Source of the DNA: Hydractinia symbiolongicarpus | Lineage: Eukaryota; Cnidaria; Hydrozoa; Anthoathecata; Hydractiniidae | Direction of reading: 5' to 3' | NCBI RefSeq assembly: GCF_029227915.1 | Contig: NC_079880.1 | Location: forward strand, 14,340,001 to 14,404,000 | DNA length: 64,000 nucleotides | Part shown: positions 46,150-59,869 of the stretch, in pieces | Layout of the letters: the number at the start of each line of letters is the position of its first letter | Position numbering within the stretch: the first letter of the stretch is position 1 | Position numbers and translations under genes: made by a program | Notes under the pieces: model-generated | Told to the model about the DNA's origin: nothing | The model's input: the letters and a program-made list of their open reading frames with translations, nothing else | The model's database searches: none

Positions 46150-48321
46150 TGACTTACAATGTTATGATTTCCTTTTTATTATAAACTTACTTTTTAAAAT
46201 AGCTTCATTTTACACCACGAAAGAAAATTCAATTATTTTTTCGAAAAGAAAAATGTTTGTGAACTCTAGGTCAATCTTGTATGAAGTCCGACATATCGCG
46301 TAGTATTTTTATGCATTTAGAAAATCAACACATGTCACAGGCTGTAATATTAACATTGATGAGACTTGAGTAGAAAGTTATCAACAAACCTACCTACATA
46401 GAGCCAGGAGACCCAATTTTTGAGAGAAGAAAGCTTAGTTAACTAGGCTACTATCTACAGGAGTTAAGGGGTTTTGGGCTGTTTTTACTCGATTGAGCGC
46501 CTGGAACCTTGAACAGAGGCGTTCGTCTTCAGTTTTCGTTCGCAGTAGCTAACAACAGATGAGATTGCCGCGAATAACAAGTTTTTCTTTATTTTATAAG
46601 AAACCAAGCGAACGGCCAACTGTTTCCTAGAAAAATCTTTTACTAAGTTTTTTTTTTAATTTGTATAGTTACCAGAAAATATGAAAAATAAAATATTTGT
46701 AATCTAAAAGTGATGTCTGTTCAGTCAGTTTCCCAAATAAAGTTTGTAAATACAAAGCAAATTTAAAAAAACAAGACGTATGATATACGCAAACAACCTC
46801 GCCAAAAAAGTGTATAAAAAGCTGAAGTTAGACACGACATATTTTGCTATTCGGATAGGCAATAATATTGATAGAAAATTTCTCGAAATTTCAATTTTCG
46901 TTAGGTCAGTCTGTAAACACGTCCTCGCGGGCGAGATAGTAAAAATAAAAAAAAAATAAAATAGTTACCAAGATGAGATTCGAACACACGACTACTCCCG
47001 TGTCGGTGCTCAGAGAGGCAAAAATTTCCATTCTTGTAGGACACATTTGCGTTTTAAAGAGCTATGAGAAATACCTTTAGCAATCTCCACCCCAGAGTTC
47101 TTATACGCATGGTATTCTGACGGGATTAGACATAGAAGAGTCCTGAGGACGAGGTTGCATCTTTAGTAGATTATGACTAGCAAAGTATTGACGAATGCGA
47201 TATCTAAGAGACAAAGGTTGTTGCTAGGGAGTTAGAAATAGCGCCCAGCTTGGGCACCAGGGCTTTTTCTGTTTGATATCGAGATACACGCCTTCTAAAA
47301 AAGAGCACAGGGGTCGAGTTTATAAAGTGTACCGAGTGAAGACATGCCACTTTAATTCGCAAATTATTGAATGCATTTTTTTTTTAATTCGTGAACGTTA
47401 ATGGATTCGTAAGGAATGTTCCAAAGTTTTAAATTTGATCATGTATCCTTAAAAAGTTCACAAGAGCAGAAAAAAAAATCTATTTTTTTTTGTGGTAAAT
47501 AAATACACTAAAGTTTTGTCCAAATGGTATCCGACTTTTATGTTCGCAAAATGTTTCACCCGACTTCTTATTTGCGAAAGTTTATGTTAAAAGAGTTAAA
47601 AGCTGCGAGTAATAAAGGAGCATTTTTCTCTTTATCGACAGGTTTCAGAAATATTCTTGTTCGGCTTTTATGACACTCAAGACAGCAATAACACGAGATA
47701 TTAAAAAAATTCATTTCCTGATTTTTCCTGCCAATTCAGTAACAAAATTTCCTCTAACTACTTGGTCAAGGTATGATTCTTTCTGACTTATGACACCCTG
47801 CAGTTAATTTGGTTCTTATTTTGGCTTCAGAGAATAATCTCCAAATCTCCCTTCTGAGCTCTATTTTATCAAATTAGCGCCCCTTTTGAGCTCAAATGAA
47901 CGTCCTATTTTATAAATAAGGGGGCGCTCATTTAAGTGAATACGGTAATTCGAAGCACCTTTTTCTTTTGAAGAAATTTCACAAAGTAGTTTATAAAAAT
48001 ATACAAAAGGAGGTTTAAAAAAAAGAGCCTTATGAAAATAACAAGTCGTGTTAAATAATCTAATATAAAAAAATAAACCACGAATACACAACACAGAAGA
48101 AAAACAAATTACTAACATATATATACGAAAACACACTTTTTGGGTTTAGCCGGGGTGTTTAACTTGACCTATTTTATACCTTAAGAATGCTTTCAGCAAT
48201 TAGTGTTCTTCTAAAGAAAAACAATCTGTATTTCAGTCTCAGATTTGAATCTTAGTTCTTCACATTCCAACTCAAAAACTCATCACAAAAATCACAAAAA
48301 CTTAGATTTCAATTGTTCGCA
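46150..48321. other. Intergenic with repeats; 3' flank of DHCR24
   Basis: It contains the deletion copy of the 22.4-22.77 kb element (46403-46450), a tRNA-like SINE fragment (46969-47020), and CCTCGTC-family pieces (47134-47158, 47248-47320). A GGGCGC-type inverted motif lies at 47875-47935. No coding sequence is supportable. Confidence 0.5.
46969..47020 (-). mobile_element. Fragment of a tRNA-like SINE
   Basis: The minus strand reads ACGGGAGTAGTCGTGTGTTC followed by GAATCTCATCTTGG, with a good B-box (GTTCGAATC) but no recognisable D arm or acceptor pairing. An A/T-rich tail follows. It resembles the right half of a tRNA-derived head, distinct from the SINE at 15.3-15.6 kb. Confidence 0.35.
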
Positions 48322-51300
48322 TTATCTCCTTGAAGTTCGGCACACTTTTTCATAAATCGTTGGAAACGCTGCGTCAGCATTATATGTGTTCCTCAGGACA
48401 TCGTATGTTGTGTGATCAAACATCTTTCGAAAGTCATCCAGGGAGAGGTAACTATCGGCGTACAACATTTGATACCTGAACAGAAAGATGGTTGCACACA
48501 TCACAAACAAACACATGTCGGTTCTTTGCAAGCGTATATCTCATCAAAACAATCTATCGATTAAGAGCTTTGTAAACCTCGCGAAAGTTAAATACACGCA
48601 AGAACTTTAAAATCTAGGAATTAATATAAATAAAAAAAGCTTTGTACCCATTCTTCTGCAAAACAAAACTTTCCATTTGCTTTATAGTATCTGGACCGTT
48701 AAATGATTTTTGTTTCGGTGTACCATACGCACCGATATCTATGTACATGTCATCTACGTCATCATGCAGGTGAACAATTCCAGGCGCATTAAAAAGTCGG
48801 AACGGACATAACCATAGGGGATATATCTAGATTAGAAGAACTAAAACCTGCTTTTGTGTCAACATGTCGATAAACTCTGTATCGCGAAACTACTTCTTGA
48901 CAAGGACAAAAACTGACCAACCGGAAATGTGTGTACATGTAGGTAGTTTTTGGTTTTAACTCTAAGCACGCACAAGTTTTTTATAAGAACAACCTATAGC
49001 TAAGAAGAGATGGCTTCAGAGTTCTAAAACTAAAGAACATGTTAAGAACATTAAAGGCTTTGCCAATACAAAAAAGTACCGAAATGCTTCTTAAAACTTT
49101 AAAAATGACAAAAGAAGAAATTTACTTGTGCAAAATGAAATTGAGGCTATCCCATAAGGGTAATACTAATACTTTTTGAGTTGTTCAAACCTAAAACACA
49201 TAGTATGACACAAGTGAAGAAACAGTGGGTTTCGATTCGAGTGTTCTATAACGAAAACGGTTGTCATGACGAGCGAGATTACAAAGCATACCAACGTACT
49301 TTCAAATGCTGTTCAAAGAAGTGAATCGCATCTGGAAGACAATTGATAGGTAACAGCATGTCCTGTACCACGTGTTCGAGTTCGTACATCTCCAACAAAA
49401 ATTGAGGACTGGTCAACTTTAAAAGAGAGATCTGAGGAGGCATCGCCCATCCAAACAGATAGCGAAATAACGCGTAGTTTCCGAATGGTATGATGTCCTG
49501 CAAAAAAGAGCGTTCTTACATTTTTATTTTTAATTACACATTTGTTGTCACATCATAAAATTTAGAACAAGCTAAGAACATTCAAGCCTCATATGTGCAC
49601 TTGTATGATGTGAAAATAGATTATACGGTGGATTATACCGTGGATCTGAAACAGTGCATACGAGTGAGCGTATTAAAACTGAAAAAAGGTATACCAGTGA
49701 AAGGTGATGACTACTACCGTATTTTATTATATTTGGTTGATGTGACAAGCAACGCCAGAATAAACTAAGGTAGAAAAAACGGGCTGGCTATGATACCTGT
49801 ATCTCCCAGAAGATACCTCTGGTATGTCTGTGATAGTAATCTCGTAACGGAATATATTCAGTGTCTTGTCTATCTTGTTTTGAAAACATTTCTACATGTT
49901 TAAAAAACCAGGGCTTCCAAAACAATCCGATGTTGTTGATCTAAAAGAAAGAAAGAAACATACCTTAGTGTTGCCATGGTAACGCAAAAGGCAAATATTA
50001 GAACGACAAAGAACTCTTGTTACCAGGTTTTTAACTTTTTTAATATTCTCTCATATCAATACAGGTTACTTGTTTAATTCAAAGTTTAACAAGGTTGACG
50101 GAAATTTAGAGAATTTTAGTAATAATATTGTCACACAAAATTTTGTCCCACGAATATGTTTTAGAATACTCACTATAAAGTAACTGAAGTGAAAAAAAGG
50201 GAACAAAAGAACAACACATACAAAAATGAAAAAATGTCCTCCAGGAAATGGATATTTTGTCCAGCGATTATATTTGCCCAATATTTTTTTGTTTAATAAG
50301 GTATTGCAAATGTAAAATCTCGCATCCTGGCGCTGTGTTTTGTATGAAACACGTTCATAGGAGACATGTAAATACAATAGTATGGAAATCAAAGAAGTAG
50401 GCGACAAAAAAAAAACTGAATAAGATAATGAAAGGAAATAAATTTTGAGATTTTAGCCATGTAGATTGTATAAAATCTTCTTTTCAGGTGGTTTCATGGC
50501 CAACAGGGTGGAGGTAAGCCGTGACTGCTAGATTGTTTAAGTCTTGCAGAGGGTTAAAATTAGAAAATTTACAAAACTAGACCTTCGCCAGCTTCCGATT
50601 TTCCATACAAACACGTACCTTACTATCTTCAAAATTATCAGTCAGACGGCCAGTCATAAGAACATGTTCGTTAAGCGAATATGACAAACATTCCACAAAA
50701 TCCAATTTCTCGTCTTTAACAGCTTCTTTCAGGCTGAAAGTAGCATCTTCTAACGATTTGATTGGTCGATAGTTAAGTTTAACATACTTCTTTGCTGGTA
50801 TTATCCTTATTTCGGCTGCCACGAGGAAACCCAGAGTACCATGAGACCAGGGGATGTGGTAAAACAGATCTGTGTTTTCTCCCTATAATGCAATTTACAG
50901 TAGTATAGTAAAATGGAGAAAGAAAATAGTAAACAGTTTTGCTGCTTAATTTTTTCTACTAATAAGTAATTTTAAAAATTCACAAATCTTCACCCAACAA
51001 TAGCACGAGGCTCCGCATACTCGTCCCCAGGGTTTGTTGCGTGGTGTCAAAACTGATAGCACTTACTTGACGGCTAACAAGAACCTCTGGGGACGAGGTT
51101 GATGGTTTTGGTAAGGACTGAACAATACATACAAAACCTCTGAAGGTTGAATGTTGGCAATCACATGCGACTATACATGGCATAACTGTGAGTCCTCAAA
51201 AAAGCGATGCATTTGAATTTCATATTTGTAGATTTTAGTAAAAGCAAGAATTTTTTTAAAAGATCTTAAAAATATAAAATTGTTTTTCTAAAAAAAACTC

Positions 51301-54300
51301 TTGAGGTAGAACGACCAATAAAAGTTTTGCAGCTGGTTTACGTTTTTTTTATAAGCAACCCCATCGCTAGGTTCACGTCTCAAGTAGCTAAGAGTAGAGG
51401 TCCTTCTTGACAAGTACATAAATTTTTATTGACACAGTACCATCACTGTAAACCCTGCCTTGACTCATTGAATCGTGTTCGTCAACAGCAAACTCAACCA
51501 CGCAAGAATTTCTCTGAAGCACACTGTATACTGACATTTTCTCAACTGCCTGGATGCTTAGAAACTGTGTTGCTTACAAAAAAAGTGTCAGTTTGAAGGA
51601 AATGTTTACAGCCTGGATGAAGTGTAGATTTAAATAGACGATTGACTAGAATTGGATTTTTAACACGGATTGCAGTGGAGGATTTAAGGTAAATCAAGCT
51701 AGTTGGGTGGACGTATTCAAATTTTTTCCAAAGACTTATTGCTGTAATTTCAAAAAAACATTTCGCTTAAATACAAAAACCTTCAAGGATGTTTTGTTAA
51801 AATGAGCCGGATTTTTAAAGACATAATACACACGCATATTCATCAATGATATGGCGTAATACGTAAGAAACTGCTTAGTTATTCTGCGATTACTTCGCAT
51901 ATTGTTTTATTACGGGGGCACAAAATTAAATTATTTACTTTAACTTATCGCAAAAATAGTAGTGTATACCCCCTAATTAAATCTAACGCACTTGGACGTG
52001 CTTTCACTTTTTGCTGCATATGAGGTAAGATAGAGCTTCGAGGATTAAAATACTCAACACAGGGTGTGTACACCGATCACTTTATGAAACATCACCATTT
52101 TCAGCAAACCCTCTTCTAAATCTCGATACAAAAATGGCGAATATATAGACCTATCCCTGCATGGTTTTCCTCATCTTGAGTTCTATGCATTTAAAAAATG
52201 CGATTTTTTGCGTTAATAATAAAAAACGCCCCTTAACGCCCTGCGTAGTTTTAACATCCAATTCTAAGTGTCTGTACGAGAAAAATGGAATAACTTGTTT
52301 AAATTCCTGTATTCGCCCTGGGTTAAATATGGCGAACCGCGTTTAGTGAATTAGTCATGTTACTGGATTTAATGTGAATTTAATTTAATGACTCACCTAG
52401 AGATCTACCAATGAAGCTGCTTCATCTATGGTTAATTAGTAATATAAATTGATTAGTGGGAACACTTTATCATTTAATTTTTTACCTTAATACTTTTTAT
52501 GTCAATATACGTTGTGTAGTTTAAACTCCGTTTGGTATAAGTAATCTCACATGTGCACCGTCATTCCTATAACATTAACTCCTTTCCTTTCCTCACATTC
52601 TTCACATTTTTTGACTAAAATTTCTGATTTTTTAATTTTTCAGATATTTTGGTTGGTATTGATACCCTAATAAAGGCTTGGATTACCCTAAAAATTTAAA
52701 GTTCATATTATTAAAACAAAACGTATAGATTAATGCTAATTCTTAAAAACAGGTTCCAAATTTATTCCTTGCCAATATTTTCACAAAATGCGAATTACAT
52801 TAAGTTGGATGTTTGAAAAAAAAATACAAAAAATCTTCCCTGAAGTCAGTTTTTAATGCCACTAGCCAAAAAAAATATTTCAAAAATACACTGTATTAAC
52901 TATTCCTTTTTTATATCTATAAATATTTATCTCATTTCTTTAATTTATGTTTTGGATGTTAAGACTTCCTTATTACTAAATGGTCCGAATCAGTGGTTAA
53001 CATGGCCAGTGTAAGATTTTTATATAAGTATTAGATAAGATATTTAATACGTGGAAGCATTGAAAGCAAATGTTTTAAAATACAGAGTATGTAGTAAAGA
53101 TGGTCAAAAAAGGGTCTAATTTATGACCTCTGTGACTTGTGACTCTCGTATATTTAACAAGAATAATAAAAAAACAACGCAGTTCTTAATCTTAATTCCA
53201 GTGACTAAAGTAACTAAACTTGAGCTCACTAATATTCTGTATTGAACAAAATCTTTTCCTACCGAATACTCGCTTTTATTTTTGTAGGACGGTAGAAGTT
53301 AATTCCACACTCTTGAAAGTTGCTTATTGTTGCTGACGTTAGCAAGACCAGTTTTCTTGAATTTTGCGATCTTCGCCGGCACCGACGCAGATTATTTCGT
53401 TTTGCATGTGCGCTGAAGAATGTCCCCTACCCGCCCTACGTGGGCGCAAAAGTAGTAAGTTAGCAGCCTGCCGGCTGTAGAGTATTGACTATTTGAATCT
53501 TTTGGCCGTGTTTGAAAATGTTCTCGTTCTTTTAGTATAACCACACACAGTTGAAGAATTCCAACGTTCAATCCCCTAACCTTTGAACAGTGAATTAAAC
53601 TTCCATCCGACACAATGACGTCATAAGACACGCAGATATGTTGAAACAATCCATATTTAAAAGATGAAGTTTCAATACCGCACCCCATGATTAGACCACC
53701 TAAACAAATACAATAAATTGAGTACAACATATATTATTTACGGTAGCACATCATACTCCAATTTGATTAAGAAATTAGAGACGTTTATCAATTTTTGTAA
53801 ATATAAAGTAGTACAATCCATCTACACTGAAACATTCTATCTACAGTGAAACATTCTATCTACAGTGATAGTGAAACATTCTATCTACAGTGATAATGAA
53901 ACATTCTATCTACAGTGAGACATTCTATCTACAGTGATAGTGAAACATTCTATCTACAGTGATAATGAAACATTCTATCTACAGTGAAACATTTTATCTA
54001 CAGTGATAATGAAACATTCTATCTACAGTGAAACATTCTATCTACAGTGATAGTGAAACATTCTAACTACAGTGAAACATTCTATCTACAGTGAAACATT
54101 CTATATACAGTGAAACATTCTATCTACAGTAATACATTCTATTTACAGTGATAGTGAAACATTCTATCTACAGTGAAACATTCTATCTACAGTGATAGTG
54201 AAACATTCTATCTACAGTGAAACATTCTATCTACAGTGAAACATTCTATCTACAGTGAAACATTCTATCTACAGTGATAGTGAAACATTCTATCTACAGT

Positions 54301-56304
54301 GAAACATTCTATCTACAGTGATAGTGAAACATTCTAACTACAGTGAAACATTCTATCTACAGTGAAACATTCTATATACAGTGAAACATTCTATCTACAC
54401 TGAAACATTCTATCTACAGTGATAGTGAAACATTCTAACTACAGTGATAATGAAACATTCTATCTACAGTGAAACATTCTATCTACAGTGATAGTGAAAC
54501 ATTCTAACTACAGTGAAACATTCTAACTACAGTGAAACATTCTATCTACAGTGAAACATTCTAACTACAGTGAAACATTCTATATACAGTGAAACATTCT
54601 ATCTACAGTAATACATTCTATCTACAGTGAAACATTCTATCTACAGTAATACATTCTATCTACAGTAATACATTCTATCTACAGTGAAACATTCTATCTA
54701 CAGTAGTACATTCTATCTACAGTGATACATTCTATCTACAGTGATACATTTTATCTACAGTAATACATTTTATCTACAGTAATACATTTTATCTACAGTA
54801 ATACATTCTATCTACAGTGATGTTCTATCTACAGTAATACAATCTATCTACAGTAATACAATCTATCTACCTACGGTAAGGGCATCAAGTTCTGGTACAA
54901 CAGGTAATGTCCATCCTAAAGGAATTAGGGTGTTGGAGATTTGTCCCATGGTAGCAAGTGGCTCAACCCGAACAACCTTTCTGTTTTCATCGATCGCCAA
55001 GACATCCATGAGGTTGATATTGACCCTTTTGTGAGTGGCTTTGTATTTGCCTGCAAACATATAGCTAAGTTGATGGAAGTCTTTATTGAAAGTAATTATT
55101 GAAAATGGAAGGAATAAAAACACTGTCAAATAAGATTGTACAGTTACATACATTATGCAACAACAGTCAGTAAAGATGAACAACTTCTCAGTTCTTAAAA
55201 AAAACGCTTTGGAACCATGTGAAGAGAATGCGAAACATTTTTTCGTCCTACATCAATATCTCAATTAATTAATAAAAAAATACTTACCTACACGTAACGA
55301 AACAGTCTGCCAACCAGGTCTTGCAGTACACATTTTTGTTTTACACCCTTCCTTGTTCCATTTTTCAATATCCGCCTGAATTTTTTCAACTCTGGCCTCA
55401 TGAAGTTGAGGTGCACTTGATATCTATTTGCGGAAAAACAAACAAACAATTGCAATTAAAAAAAAATCAATAATAAGCTTGAATTCTTTTTAAAAGTCAA
55501 ACACAGCTACGATCTTGCCTTACACAGACAGAAGATAGCATTATAATATAGCCGCTAATCCATGGGAAAATCCATGGGGTTCACCCGTTATGTATATTCC
55601 AGTCAACAGAATTTGGCTTCTCGTACGTATCCCAAGCATAACTATTTCGTGCATCCCTAACACAAAGTAGAAATTCGGTTATTAGGTTGGACAAAATTAG
55701 TTAGTAGCCGTTTATGCGAGGCTGAAGTGAAATGTAAGTGTGGCCGTGTACAAAATGTGTCACTTCGGGTTTAATTTAATGTTGAAGGGGGTGACCTTAA
55801 AAGGGTTCTTATGACTTTTTAACATGTGCATGATTTGAAGTGTATGTATTTTAAAAATAATTAACCTGCTCTTGGTGACTTAATTGTAGGGGGGGGGGGG
55901 GGGGTGGGGGGTGGGGAGAAAGAGATTTAACATGGACCTAGACTTTAAATTTAGTCCCTAGTCTGTCCATAAGTTGACAATCATTAGTGCAAACTTCAGG
56001 TTCTGCATCAGTAAGTGATAAAAACGATTATACATAGACGGCTTAGTAGCAAAGTCAGGAAGTACATAAAAACAAGAAAGACCAGCATAGTATTACAAAC
56101 GTGACGCATTAAAGATAAAATAACCAAACCCACCTTAAATACGATCCAATTTCTAATCTTCAACCATGCCTCAAACAACACACTAAGTGGCATCAAAAAC
56201 AAACAAACAAGTATCCAACGTTGGTGAACAACAACATGTTTTAAACCACGTGTGTAAACATAAATGGCTGCTGGAAGTGTTACCAACAGAATGAATTCCA
56301 ACAT
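48322..56304 (-). CDS. DHCR24: Delta(24)-sterol reductase (complete, 9 exons)
   Basis: FAD-dependent, NADPH-using reductase of the sterol side-chain C24 double bond (desmosterol to cholesterol), in the ER membrane. Exons 56134-56304, 55288-55423, 54871-55050, 53581-53699, 50619-50882, 49797-49940, 49300-49497, 48648-48826 and 48322-48475 join in phase to 514 residues (human 516). Residues 1-55 give the N-terminal membrane anchor ([20 protein letters not shown]). The FAD-binding part has [47 protein letters not shown] and [16 protein letters not shown]; the C-terminal part has [29 protein letters not shown] and [10 protein letters not shown]. An earlier in-frame ATG exists eight codons upstream; I chose the ATG at 56304 by length. 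Intron 3 is almost entirely a minisatellite. If the host is a cnidarian, the enzyme may act on dietary sterols. Confidence 0.97.
51018..51102. mobile_element. MITE of the CCTCGTCCCCAGG family in DHCR24 intron 4
   Basis: ATACTCGTCCCCAGGGTTTG faces AGAACCTCTGGGGACGAGGT, an inverted pair with few mismatches, 85 bases in total. It lies in the intron between exons 53581-53699 and 50619-50882. Confidence 0.7.
53805..54870. repeat. 19-base minisatellite filling DHCR24 intron 3
   Basis: About 50 tandem units of TCTATCTACAGTGAAACAT, with a longer variant that adds GTGATA and a variant with TAATACAT in place of GAAACAT. The variants are not mixed evenly: GAAAC units dominate the left part and TAATAC units dominate 54600-54860. 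The array ends exactly at the 5' splice site of the intron (minus strand), where the donor GTAGATAGA is the complement of the unit's TCTATCTAC. No unique spacers, so not CRISPR. Confidence 0.95.
55889..55916 (+). repeat. Poly-G tract in DHCR24 intron 1
   Basis: A G-run of about 28 bases broken by two T's. Transcribed from the minus strand it is C-rich, so any quadruplex would form on the non-template strand of the gene's antisense direction. Confidence 0.85.
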
Positions 56305-57694
56305 ATTTTGTTCACAATGAACTGTCAATATTAAACTTGTGTCGTTAAACTAGTCATGTATACAGAGAAAAAAAGAAAAAAACATTATTTGGTCATTATT
56401 TGTTTTTTAAAAGTTTCGGTGAGATTATTTTCTTACAATCGTAGACTTGATGCTGATATAATTCGTGTTTATACACATTTATAAAATTTATTTAGACGCA
56501 CATTTTTAATTTTGTACAATTTAGTTTTTTTAATAAATATAAAATATATTTTTACGTAAATATATTTTTTACAACAGATTATGAAATCTAAAATTTTAAG
56601 TCAATAGTACAAAGGACATATCTATAGTACATTGTATTTTTAAAAAGGTTTATAAACTTGAAAACAGCATTTACAAAAACAATGTCGCGTGGGGAAAAAG
56701 GTACATTCTCTTTTTAGTTGCTTTCATGGTTTCGCCCTTCTTCTAATAAATCTTTTAGACAATTGCTACAATTGTACTTTTGCGTAACTTCTATAAGAAA
56801 TTGGAAAAATAATATTACAAAGCGGTGTTTTGATATTCAATGATATTATAGCGTTTTACTTTTTATTAAACAGATACTGACCGGTTTGGATGGCATAGTC
56901 TGAAATTGAAATTATAGACAAAGATCGCAAGGTCTGTGTCATTGACTGAGGTCTTTGTAATTAGAGGGTAATGTGGATTCGTCACCATGTGTTTTATTAC
57001 TTGACTGCATCTCATCTGAAAAAAAATTTTTTTATGTAAATAAAAATACGAAGTCACTTGTAAAATTTTTATCCTCAAGTCACTAAGGAAGAAAAAAGTT
57101 CGATTTTGATACTTTCAAGCACGCCTCTTTACAACTGCGATTGAAAAGCGAAGGCAACAACTTCCAGAAACAATTGATTAGATTTAAAATCAAGGTCAAA
57201 AATGATTACAATATTTACAAATCTGGTTACAGTATCCACAATCTGGTTACAGTATTCACAATCTGTTTACAGTATCCACATAACTGGTTACATTATCCAC
57301 AAAACGGGCTACAGTATTCACAAAACTGGTTACAGTATCTACAAAACTGGTTACAGTATCCACAAAACTGGTTACAGTATCTACAAAACTGGTTACAGTA
57401 TCCACAATCTGGTTACAGTATCTCCACAAAACTGGGTACAGTACCCCAATCTGGTTACAGTATTCACAATCTGGTTACAGTATTCACAATCTGGTTACAC
57501 AGTATCCATTAAAAAATGAATGTTGTCAAATTAAACTAATAGATGTTACAATTACATTAATAATGGTAAAAAAAATTAAAAAACCTATTACAAACAATAA
57601 ATGTCGCATTTACATTCTTTTTATATCTTGTTCAATGAATACAATTATTAAATTAAAACAAATTTGAACATACCTTGACTGCAATGTTTTTTTG
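56305..57694. other. DHCR24 5' flank and N6AMT1 3' flank, with a 20-base minisatellite
   Basis: The two minus-strand genes are separated by about 1.4 kb. No TATA box is evident for DHCR24. A minus-strand ORF at 56866-57015 follows a good acceptor but is not needed by either gene. The minisatellite lies at 57215-57505. Confidence 0.5.
57215..57505. repeat. 20-21-base minisatellite
   Basis: About 14 units of AATCTGGTTACAGTATCCAC, with a 21-base variant that has AAAACTGG. The variants are clustered: AATCTGG at both ends and AAAACTGG in the middle. The TACAGT core is shared with the DHCR24 intron array, but the rest differs. The 20-base period leaves two long frames open (NWLQYLQ and TGYSIHK peptides) that are not genes. 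Confidence 0.9.
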
Positions 57695-59786
57695 TCAACT
57701 TATTTCACTTTTTGAGAATCTTACAACAGACAGATACTCTGGTCCTGCTTTTCTTTTTAAAATTACTGACGAATGAAAGCCATGCGAAGCCATGATGGAC
57801 ATAATTTCATCTATGAATATATAAAACTAACTTTTAGCTACGAAAAGGAAAATGCAAAAAATTTACAATTTTTACTATAAAAAATTGCTTAATGATTTTC
57901 GCTGATTAAAATGATCTGATTTCCACTTTTGGCGACACAGTATGTTCCAGTGGTCAAACAGAATGTTTGATGAATTTGTTTGCAAGGAATATTTCGCCTG
58001 GTGAAGATAAACCTTTTACTAGTATAGACCATATACAACAGAAAGATAAGGTAGTTGTAAAAAAAATCACAAACGGATATGGGCAGTGCGATAGGAAGCA
58101 AATTCATATAGGGTGGTTAGGGAGGGGGAGGGGCTTAAACTTATTGTCCCTTGGTTTTGCGGTATAGTTGAAAATAAGTCTTCAGATTGTTATTTAATAA
58201 AATTAGTGCAATAAATCGGTTTGAAAAGGGCAAAGAAACGGCATTTTTTTGGTTTCCCCCTTTCAACGAAAATTTATGTATGGATATTTTTTTAAAAAAA
58301 ACACCATTAAGTGTGTTTATTATTAGTGAGTAGTCTTTCGAACAATATCTTTTAAACAAGAATGCTGAACGGAAATCGTAGGACGAAAGCAATCCCAAAG
58401 TTATTGTGCCAGGATAAGAAATACCAGCCAGTTAGATAGCATAATAGCATATTTTATTGGGACTTTATTTACTATATGTATATGGGTTATTTTTCATATC
58501 ATCATGGCTTACCAGGTTTATTTTGTGCGAGTAGCAGTAAATATAACAAGCCATTATCTGAAAGAAGTTTAACTGCAACTGGTAGAAAGTTATCAATAAC
58601 CTAAAAATAAATAATAATAAACCACAATTTTTACTTAAAAACTACAAGTCGAGACAAACTTCTGGGTGTAATATTTAACAAGGTTTTTTCTCAATGGAAC
58701 AAAGATTTTATATGATGACCAAGATTTTGCAGTACGAATTCTTAAATTTCTCTTTTATTTTAATTTTAGATAATACGTCATCAGAAAGGGAAGACAATTG
58801 TGAACTCACTGCTCGCAGTTATATTTTGCAACTGATTATTAAAAAGTTGAAAAAAAAATTACATGCGGATGAAGCAATATTTACTTTGGGAATCTTTCTT
58901 TTTTGCCTCTAAATTTTGTGGCCTTGACATTCAATTTGATAATTGAAATTGACTAATCTACATGTGACGGATTTAATTAATCAAATATTTAATAGTTTAA
59001 AAGTATTAATAAACAATTCTATCAACAGCATTGTGTGCTGTCCATTAAGATAGAAAGGTTTAAGAGGAACAATTTTTGGGGGGGGAATATTTTTGGGATT
59101 TGCAAAAGTAGGCCAAAGTTTATTAATAGCTTCCACCTTGTTTAAAAAACTAAAAAATTACTATATCACAAAATTTCTAAAATAAGGATGTTTAAAGAAT
59201 GCATTTTAGAGACAAATATTTAAAATGCAAAGCCAAAGATCAGTTTAGCATAAAAGCGCCCAATCATAAAAAAAAATATATTAGCAAAAAAGATATTTCT
59301 TCGATATTTTCTGAACCTGTATCTTAGTCAAGATTTATATGCTTTAAAAAGAGCTTATTGGTGCCACTGAAAAAGGGCTATTCTCGAACTCAGAAAGTAT
59401 GATGATGTCGGGACTTTATATCGTTCAATTTCATCAAAATCTAAAACCATATTATACCAAGTTTTAAATCATTATTTTAATTTTATTTAAAAATTTATGG
59501 AACTTTTACCTTCAGCAAAAGCATGAGTGTTTTAAACGCTGACACTAAAAACGACTAACTGGTGTGAACAGGCTTGTATTAATATTAGAAGTAATAAGAT
59601 GATGGAACACAGTGGTCATATACAGATATACGCTCAATGTATACGTATATATACACAGTGGTCAATATCTACACATATTTACTCACTAGGTGTTTTATTA
59701 TGCCTGCAGATTTGATGTTTTTTTAAAAAGTAATATTTGTGACAGTCATGGACCCTAAATTTAAACATATGTCATTGTGGCTCAAA

Positions 59787-59869
<83 letters not shown>

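Noticed and set aside
53805-54870. CRISPR array
   Set aside because: The units are contiguous, with no unique spacers of constant length, and the context is an intron of an animal gene.
56866-57015. The segment after a strong acceptor as the normal last exon of N6AMT1
   Set aside because: Reading through the upstream donor gives LSVVRFSKS and a stop, which matches the family's C-terminus better. Kept only as a possible alternative.
57141-57519. Two overlapping plus-strand ORFs with QYPQNWL or TGYSIHK repeats
   Set aside because: They are translations of the 20-21-base minisatellite, with no conserved flanking protein.
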